This document shows positions 27,152 through 35,486 of a stretch of 35,486 nucleotides of DNA, piece by piece. The translations under genes and the position numbers were made by a program. The stretch covers positions 1-35,486 of the forward strand of contig SKFZ01000005.1 in the NCBI GenBank assembly GCA_007117695.1, read 5' to 3'. Position 1 is the first letter of the stretch. Every line of letters starts with the position of its first letter. The DNA comes from Bacilli bacterium. GTDB taxonomy: Bacteria; Bacillota_I; Bacilli_A; RF39; UBA660. The notes beneath the pieces are model-generated. The model was not told the origin of the DNA. It did no database searches and was given only the letters and a program-made list of their open reading frames with translations.

Positions 27152-28036
27152 TTATAATTTTTTTCTAACTTCGCTTTGTTCTTCAAGCATTGAAATACAT
27201 TCGTTAAAAGTATTTCTAATAGCGTCTACTCTTTTATCTTTAGTGTAATAAGACTGATCATCTATTTTCATTTTAGTATCATTGTACTCCAAATACTCAA
27301 AATTCTCATTGTAATAGCTTACTTTACGGCCCCTTTTAGGCTCACCATCTTTTAAAGTAATAAATTCTTTAACTTTTATTTTAACGTAACCTGGATTAAT
27401 CAATATAAAGTGCCCTGGTTTAAAAAATTTTATTTTATCAGCATTTATATGCTTTAAAGTAACTCTGTTTTTAGGCTTTACGTTATATTCATCATACTTT
27501 TCTAATTTATCAAAGTTAATGTTATTAAAATCACTGCTACTTTTTATTAAAAAATCTCTTACATCTTCTAAACTATCTTTTTCTTCTCTATCAACATAAG
27601 TAAACATTGCGCCTTCTAATGTTAAAAATTTATCATTTTTATAGCCATCCAAGTGATAAGAGAAAAATTCTGGTTGATAAAGACTTTGAACACCCTCTAA
27701 CATTTTTAATTCTTTCAATGTTTTTTCTTTAAATGTATTTAAACATAAATCCAATAAATCATCTTTATGATCTAAAGTAATATCATAACCTTTATATGCA
27801 TAGTTAAAAACAACATTATTCATCTCACTACCTAAAAATTCTAAAAATAACATTTCACTTACACCAAAAACATTTGAAGACCTTTCATATAATTGATTAA
27901 ATTCATCTAGTAAGTCTTCTAAATAAGTAATTATATTTTGCCTTTGATAATGCTTTATACCCTTAGTTTTGGCAAACATAATAAAATATTTTACTACTAA
28001 TTCTAGCTTTTTGATTATTTGTTGTTTTTCTTTCAT
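27152..28036 (-). CDS. Hypothetical protein, no recognised family
   Basis: 294-aa ORF in operon orientation, well-formed start region; no motif recognised. Confidence 0.65.
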   Translation of the reverse strand: MKEKQQIIKKLELVVKYFIMFAKTKGIKHYQRQNIITYLEDLLDEFNQLYERSSNVFGVSEMLFLEFLGSEMNNVVFNYAYKGYDITLDHKDDLLDLCLNTFKEKTLKELKMLEGVQSLYQPEFFSYHLDGYKNDKFLTLEGAMFTYVDREEKDSLEDVRDFLIKSSSDFNNINFDKLEKYDEYNVKPKNRVTLKHINADKIKFFKPGHFILINPGYVKIKVKEFITLKDGEPKRGRKVSYYNENFEYLEYNDTKMKIDDQSYYTKDKRVDAIRNTFNECISMLEEQSEVRKKL

Positions 28037-28087
28037 ACTATCACCTTGTTAGCAAAGTATATTAGCATAAAAATACGTTTATAGTCA

Positions 28088-28114
28088 ATAAAAAAGCACT
28101 TATTTATAAGTACT
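28088..28114 (-). terminator. Intrinsic terminator of the hrcA-grpE-dnaK-dnaJ operon
   Basis: Minus strand AAGTACTT-ATAAAT-AAGTGCTT-TTTTATTG. Confidence 0.75.
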
Positions 28115-29210
28115 TTCTTATCTTTTTAAACAACGGATCGTCATCTAGCTCAGTTTTTGAAAGATTTGTGAAAAGTTTTTTCTGTTCTTTAGTTAAAGAT
28201 TTTGGCGTAACTATATCTAAAATAACATACATATCACCTTTTCTTCCACTTTGCACATCTTCAATACCTTTTCCTTTAAGCCTATGTTGGTCTCCACTTT
28301 TACTTCCTGCTGGCACGCTTAACTTAACTTTAGAAGTTAGTGTTGGCACTTCAACTTTTGAACCTAATACAGCATCGGTAATAGTAATTGGGTATTTAAT
28401 GTATATATTAGTCCCTTCACGTTTAAATATTGGATGCTTGTCGATAATAAACTCGATATAAACATCACCATTAGGACCACCATTAATCCCGGCCTCACCT
28501 TTACTTGCAACTCTAAGTTGATGGCCTTCATCAACACCAGCTGGAATGTTGACTTCTATATCTTTATTCTTTTTAACACGTCCTTGACCATGACATGTTT
28601 TACAAGTTTCTTTAAATGTTTTACCTTTTCCTCTACAACTTGGACAAACCGATTGCTGTGAGAAAGTCCCAAACATTGTCCTTTGCTCTTGTCTAACATA
28701 TCCAGACCCTCTACAAGTTGAACATGTATCTTCACCGTGACCACCATGTCCATGACAATCATCACAATTATCAGTTGTATTTATATTTATAGTTTTTTTA
28801 GTACCAAAAACAGCTTCTTCAAACGATATATTAACTCTAATTAAAGTGTCCCTTCCTTTTCGAGGACGGTTTGAACCTCTTCTGCTTCCGCCTCCAAAGC
28901 CAAAGCCACTGCCAAAAATATCTCCAAAAATGTCTGAAAAGTCGAAATCACCAAAATCAAACCCAGAAGCACCTGCACCTGAACCATTACTAAATGCACT
29001 ATGTCCATATTGGTCATATTGCTTTCTTTTTTGATCATCAGATAAAACGGCATACGCTTCTTGCGCTTCTTTAAATTTAGTTTCCGCATCCGCTTCCTTA
29101 GAAACATCTGGATGATATTTCTTAGCTAATTTTTTAAAAGCACTTTTTATTTCATCAGTACTAGCACTCTTAGATACTCCAAGCACCTCATAATAATCTT
29201 TTTTGTTCAT
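28104..29210 (-). CDS. dnaJ: Chaperone DnaJ
   Basis: [34 protein letters not shown] region; four CxxCxGxG zinc-finger repeats. Confidence 0.98.
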   Translation of the reverse strand: MNKKDYYEVLGVSKSASTDEIKSAFKKLAKKYHPDVSKEADAETKFKEAQEAYAVLSDDQKRKQYDQYGHSAFSNGSGAGASGFDFGDFDFSDIFGDIFGSGFGFGGGSRRGSNRPRKGRDTLIRVNISFEEAVFGTKKTININTTDNCDDCHGHGGHGEDTCSTCRGSGYVRQEQRTMFGTFSQQSVCPSCRGKGKTFKETCKTCHGQGRVKKNKDIEVNIPAGVDEGHQLRVASKGEAGINGGPNGDVYIEFIIDKHPIFKREGTNIYIKYPITITDAVLGSKVEVPTLTSKVKLSVPAGSKSGDQHRLKGKGIEDVQSGRKGDMYVILDIVTPKSLTKEQKKLFTNLSKTELDDDPLFKKIRKYL

Positions 29211-29230
29211 TTCATCACCTCAAAAGATAA

Positions 29231-29250
29231 AGTTCTAGTTTCCTAGAACT
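29231..29250 (-). other. dnaK-dnaJ intercistronic hairpin
   Basis: Perfect inverted repeat AGTTCTAG-TTTC-CTAGAACT between the dnaK stop and the dnaJ start. Confidence 0.65.
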
Positions 29251-29257
29251 CATATCC

Positions 29258-31686
<2,429 letters not shown>

Positions 31687-31692
31687 ATGTAA

Positions 31693-32682
31693 TCACCTCT
31701 CAATATTTCTTTTTATGTATTCAAGAAGTGTAATAACTCTATCGTATTCCATTCTTTTAGGCCCTACTAAAGCAATAGTACCTTCTTGATTACCAGCTTT
31801 GTATTTTGTTTTTATGATTGTTACATCTTCATCAAAGTTAGTTTCACTCCCTATATAAATTTTTACTTCGTCGCCTTCTTCTTTAATCGAATCAACGATT
31901 TCATTGTCCTCAAATTTGCTAATAATATTTCTAATTTTATCAGCATCGTTAAACTCTGGTTGCATCAAAATATTTTTAGTACCAATCGTTTTGTGACTAG
32001 GTTCTTTATTAAAATCTGAAAACGCATTGTAAAATGCATTATATAAAACTTCATGCTGCTTAATAACTTTAGCGATTACCGGTTTAACCTCATACTCTAA
32101 TTTAATAGAAACTTCATCTATTGGAGTACCCACAATCATTTTGTTAATTAAATCAACAATTTGTCTTATTTCATCTTGATTAACTTCCTCTTCTAAATAA
32201 ATGTTTTTGTGCTGAACATGCCCTTTATCTGTTACTACTAATGCAACAATATTATTTGCATTAATTGGGACAACTTCAATTCTATTAAGTATATTATTAG
32301 AAGAATTATTTCCAAGAACTACTGATGTATAATTAGTAAGTTCAGTAATTATTTCCATACTTTTACTAATTGCGTCTGTTAAAACTAACGAATTATTATT
32401 AAAAATAGTTTGTAATTTTAAAACATCATCACCAGATAACTCTTTAGGAACCATTATATTATCAACATAATACCTGTATCCTGCCTCAGACGGAACTCTT
32501 CCAGAAGAAGTATGAGTCTTTTCTAAAAACCCTAATTTTTCTAAAGTGTTCATCTCGCTTCTAATAGTTGCAGACGATACATTAAGCCTTTCACATAAAG
32601 CATTTGAGCCTATAGGCTTAACAGACTTTATATAATCTTCAACAATTATTTTTAAAAGCTCTTTTTGTCTATCAGTAATCAT
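31693..32682 (-). CDS. hrcA: Heat-inducible transcription repressor HrcA
   Basis: LTDRQKELLKIIVEDYI-type N-terminus; SSATIRSEMNTLEKLGFLEKTHTSSGRVPSEAGYRYYVD. Confidence 0.97.
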   Translation of the reverse strand: MITDRQKELLKIIVEDYIKSVKPIGSNALCERLNVSSATIRSEMNTLEKLGFLEKTHTSSGRVPSEAGYRYYVDNIMVPKELSGDDVLKLQTIFNNNSLVLTDAISKSMEIITELTNYTSVVLGNNSSNNILNRIEVVPINANNIVALVVTDKGHVQHKNIYLEEEVNQDEIRQIVDLINKMIVGTPIDEVSIKLEYEVKPVIAKVIKQHEVLYNAFYNAFSDFNKEPSHKTIGTKNILMQPEFNDADKIRNIISKFEDNEIVDSIKEEGDEVKIYIGSETNFDEDVTIIKTKYKAGNQEGTIALVGPKRMEYDRVITLLEYIKRNIER

Positions 32683-32694
32683 AACACCACCTCG

Positions 32695-32721
32695 TTAGCA
32701 CTCGTTATTTAACTGTGCTAA
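32695..32721 (-). promoter_or_regulatory. CIRCE element 1 (HrcA operator), one half imperfect
   Basis: TTAGCACTC-GTTATTTAA-CTGTGCTAA versus consensus TTAGCACTC-N9-GAGTGCTAA (16/18). Confidence 0.9.
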
Positions 32722-32725
32722 AACA

Positions 32726-32753
32726 ATTATACAATAAATATTGGCATTGTCAA
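32726..32753 (-). promoter_or_regulatory. SigA-type promoter of the hrcA operon
   Basis: Minus strand TTGACA-N16-TATAAT. Confidence 0.85.
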
Positions 32754-32767
32754 TAGTTGAGTGCTAA
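32741..32767 (-). promoter_or_regulatory. CIRCE element 2, one half degenerate
   Basis: TTGGCATTG-TCAATAGTT-GAGTGCTAA; right half perfect, left half 6/9; overlaps the -35. Confidence 0.7.
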
Positions 32768-32822
32768 TATGATAAAAAAATTAAATATCCAATATTAATG
32801 ATATAATATATATGGTGATAGT

Positions 32823-33332
32823 ATGGAATATTTAATTTATTTATTAATCTTTCTAGCAAAAGTTACAGAAAATGCCTTAGGCACACTAAGACTAATAATG
32901 GTTGCTAATGGCAAAAAGAAGATAGGTGCCCTACTACAATTTTTAATAGCGATTATTTGGATTACAGTAACTGGAGTTGTTATAGTCGGAATAAACGAAG
33001 ATCCCTTAAAGATTGTTTTCTTTGCTCTAGGTTCTGGATTTGGTAGTTTGCTTGGAAGCATCCTTGAAGAAAAGATGGCAATAGGAAGTAATGCCCTAAA
33101 TGCAATCGTTGATGAAGCTAAAGAAAAAATAATTTCAGCCAAACTTAGAGAAAGAGGGTTTGCTGTAACATCAATCGATGCACATGGTAAAGATAAAAAT
33201 AGGAAACTATTAATAATAATTACATCAAGAAGAAAACGAAAAAAAGTTGTAGATGTTATAGAAGATATCGACAACAAAGCAATGATTTTTTCTGAAAACA
33301 CAACTGGAATCATCGGTGGATATATGAGATAA
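32823..33332 (+). CDS. DUF5698/DUF2179 (UPF0316, YebE-like) membrane protein
   Basis: KVTENALGTLRLIMVANGKKKIGALLQF...GSGFGSLLGSILEEKMAIG...LRERGFAVTSIDAHGKD. Confidence 0.88.
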   Translation: MEYLIYLLIFLAKVTENALGTLRLIMVANGKKKIGALLQFLIAIIWITVTGVVIVGINEDPLKIVFFALGSGFGSLLGSILEEKMAIGSNALNAIVDEAKEKIISAKLRERGFAVTSIDAHGKDKNRKLLIIITSRRKRKKVVDVIEDIDNKAMIFSENTTGIIGGYMR

Positions 33333-33360
33333 AAAAAGCACTTATAAAAGTGCTTTTTTG
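33333..33360 (+). terminator. Intrinsic terminator, bidirectional
   Basis: AAAAAGCACTT-ATAA-AAGTGCTTTTTTG directly after the stop codon. Confidence 0.8.
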
Positions 33361-33376
33361 TTTGATTAAAATATTC

Positions 33377-34195
33377 CTAATTAGCATTTGTGTACTCAAC
33401 ATCTGCGCTATCATTCCATAATGCACCTAAAAAGTTGAATTCTTCAGCTCCTTCTTTGCCTTCAACAATTACTCTTTTTAAGTCATTATTGTAAAAGGCA
33501 TTTTCCCCTATATGCATAACTGTTTCCGGAATAACAACTTCTTCTATACTGTTATCTGAAAATGCTGAAAACTCTATTCGCTTTAAGCCTTCTGAAAAAG
33601 TAACCGTTTCTAATCCGCTTTGAGAAAAAGCATTTAAATATATTGTTTCTACCTGATTTGGAACAACTATATCCTTTGACTCACCACCATAACCAATTAA
33701 AATGCTTTCGTCTATACTCCCATCCTCATTACGCCAATATATAAATGCATCCCTTTCAACTAGACTGTTTTTAGTAAAGGCATTAACTCCTATCCTAGTA
33801 ACCGAATCTGGTATACTCAGTCTTGTTATTTCGTTATTGTAAAATGCGAATGGGTTTATCTCTAACAAACCTTCTTCTAACTTTAAAGTTTTTATATTAT
33901 TGTTATAAAATGCTCCTGTTCCTATTCTTTCTATGCTTCCTGGAATAACAACACTTTCTAAATTTGAATCTCTAAATGCATAATTCCCTATAGCTTCGAC
34001 TGGATCTACTCCTATTTTTTTGGGAATAACAATCGATTCACCACATATCTTTTTGTATTTTGTTATTACTCTTTTTTCTGAATCAAACTCAAAACACTCC
34101 TCTTCTGTTTCAGTTTGATTTCTTAATAATGATACACTACTTATAATTAATATGATTAGTAATAGTACTAATCCTCCTATTACACCTTTTTTCAT
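33377..34195 (-). CDS. BspA-like leucine-rich-repeat (LRR_5) protein, membrane anchored
   Basis: Repeats of the form IP.S..RIG..AF..N.L; N-terminal TM MKKGVIGGLVLLLIILIISSV; ATG at 34195 with AGGAGG SD. Confidence 0.85.
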   Translation of the reverse strand: MKKGVIGGLVLLLIILIISSVSLLRNQTETEEECFEFDSEKRVITKYKKICGESIVIPKKIGVDPVEAIGNYAFRDSNLESVVIPGSIERIGTGAFYNNNIKTLKLEEGLLEINPFAFYNNEITRLSIPDSVTRIGVNAFTKNSLVERDAFIYWRNEDGSIDESILIGYGGESKDIVVPNQVETIYLNAFSQSGLETVTFSEGLKRIEFSAFSDNSIEEVVIPETVMHIGENAFYNNDLKRVIVEGKEGAEEFNFLGALWNDSADVEYTNAN

Positions 34196-34218
34196 TTTTC
34201 CTCCTATTTTTCTTTTTA

Positions 34219-35486
34219 TTAATTTCCTGAATATATTATGTTTTCGCACGTTCCGTTCCAGTTGTTTCCTAAATAATCGAAATCGTCCTCACTTGTTTTT
34301 CCTATTAACACAATCTCATTTAACCCATTGTTCATCGCTAACGCTTCGGCTCCAATTTCCCTTATACTTGATGGAAGCGCTATTTCTGAAAGACCTGTAT
34401 TATAAAATGCTCTTTGACCTATAACCTCTAATCCTTCACTAATACCTACTAGTGATAGATTATTGTTTTCAAATGCATTTGATCCGATCTCTTCGATGTG
34501 GGCTCCAATATTTACACTAGTTATTGCTCTGTTTCTAAATGCATTTGGACCTATCGAATCAATTGTTGCTCCATCTATTTGCTCTGGAATTGTTACTGCT
34601 GCTGGACAATATAATGGATAATTCGTAACTGTACTACCTTCTATATCAAAACAATTTTTTTCATATGAACTTCCTTCGAAATTAACCTTCAACACATTTC
34701 CATGCCAGTTGGTTCCCAATGTTTCTAGTTTTGTTCCATCTTCTACCGTTATTGAAGTTAATAAAATATCACTAAATGGATTGTCTGATATAGAATTTAT
34801 ATATGAAGGTATCCTAACTTCTCTTGGACAAACATTATGATTATAATAACCAACTAAATTACTTCCTTCAACTTTTAAACATGTCGAATCATCATTTTCA
34901 TAAATAACATGATTATCACCATGCCAATTTGTTCCTAATGAGTTAAAGTCACTAGCCGAAGCTTTACCTCTAACTATAATTGGATTAATGTCGTTACCGG
35001 AAAATGCCGATGAGCCTATTACATTAATAGAACTTGGTATTTCTACATCAGTTAAGTTTTTATTCAAAAATGCTTCTGAACTTATTTCAGTTATATTTAC
35101 CCCACCTAAATTACTTGGCACCGAAACATTCGAACCACAAATTGAATGATAATCAGTAATTGTTCCGTTTTCATAAACATAACATGAAGCAAGCTCATAA
35201 ATAACATTAGCAGTCCCACTCCAATTATTGCCTATGGTGTTAAAGTTTGAAGAATCAACTTTTCCCCTAACTAAAATCGTCCCTAAATTAGGGTTGTTTG
35301 AAAATGCTTCATCTTGAATAGTGCTGGTTGATGATGGGATTACTACTTCTGTAATTCGAGTCCCCTGAAAAGCACTTCTTGCTATAGTTTCTAAATTAGT
35401 ACTTCTACTTAAGTCTACTTCAGTTAATGAACTCATATTATTAAAAGACCATCTTCCAATATATTCCATATCGCTTCCAAACACTA
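34219..35486 (-). CDS. BspA-like leucine-rich-repeat surface protein, partial (N-terminus beyond window end)
   Basis: Open to the window edge; LRR_5-type repeats (VNIGAHIEEIGSNAFENNNL, IALPSSIREIGAEALAMNN). Confidence 0.85.
   Translation of the reverse strand, partial: VFGSDMEYIGRWSFNNMSSLTEVDLSRSTNLETIARSAFQGTRITEVVIPSSTSTIQDEAFSNNPNLGTILVRGKVDSSNFNTIGNNWSGTANVIYELASCYVYENGTITDYHSICGSNVSVPSNLGGVNITEISSEAFLNKNLTDVEIPSSINVIGSSAFSGNDINPIIVRGKASASDFNSLGTNWHGDNHVIYENDDSTCLKVEGSNLVGYYNHNVCPREVRIPSYINSISDNPFSDILLTSITVEDGTKLETLGTNWHGNVLKVNFEGSSYEKNCFDIEGSTVTNYPLYCPAAVTIPEQIDGATIDSIGPNAFRNRAITSVNIGAHIEEIGSNAFENNNLSLVGISEGLEVIGQRAFYNTGLSEIALPSSIREIGAEALAMNNGLNEIVLIGKTSEDDFDYLGNNWNGTCENIIYSGN

Noticed and set aside
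28168-29107. Several 62-97 aa ORFs in other frames of dnaJ
   Set aside because: Overlap the conserved dnaJ coding sequence; compositional artefacts of G- and Cys-rich repeats.
32837-33313. 158-aa minus-strand ORF
   Set aside because: Antisense to the well-supported DUF5698/DUF2179 gene; no motif.

Overview
Low-GC Bacilli/Mollicutes-like chromosomal segment. It resembles uncultivated small-genome gut Bacilli, but that placement is an inference and low confidence. Nearly everything is on the minus strand; the one clear plus-strand gene is the DUF5698/DUF2179 membrane protein at 32823. Most content is housekeeping: uppP-DUF368, tRNA-Thr, tRNA-Leu-ndk, an ABC exporter, uppS-cdsA-rseP, rpsP-khpA, miaB, an RNase J paralogue, tig, the alaS/ireB/ruvX/DUF1292/mltG/trmR/trhP1/trhP2/greA neighbourhood, frr, and hrcA-grpE-dnaK-dnaJ with CIRCE elements. 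Accessory content is two prepilin-like proteins, two BspA-like leucine-rich-repeat proteins, a kinase-like protein and several orphan proteins. I see no CRISPR array, phage, transposon or classic defence island. The observations most worth a second look are: (1) stop codons that repeatedly lie inside the hairpins of intrinsic terminators; (2) a tRNA-Leu whose CCA end is 18 nt from the ndk start codon; (3) a terminator-like hairpin abutting the 5' end of tRNA-Thr; (4) a compact AlaRS lacking the C-Ala domain; (5) an RNase J with degenerate catalytic motifs; (6) two dispersed pilin-like proteins sharing a C-terminal Cys module; (7) a modular Cys-pair/LRR/NW-G repeat in the surface proteins; (8) two half-degenerate CIRCE elements bracketing the hrcA promoter.
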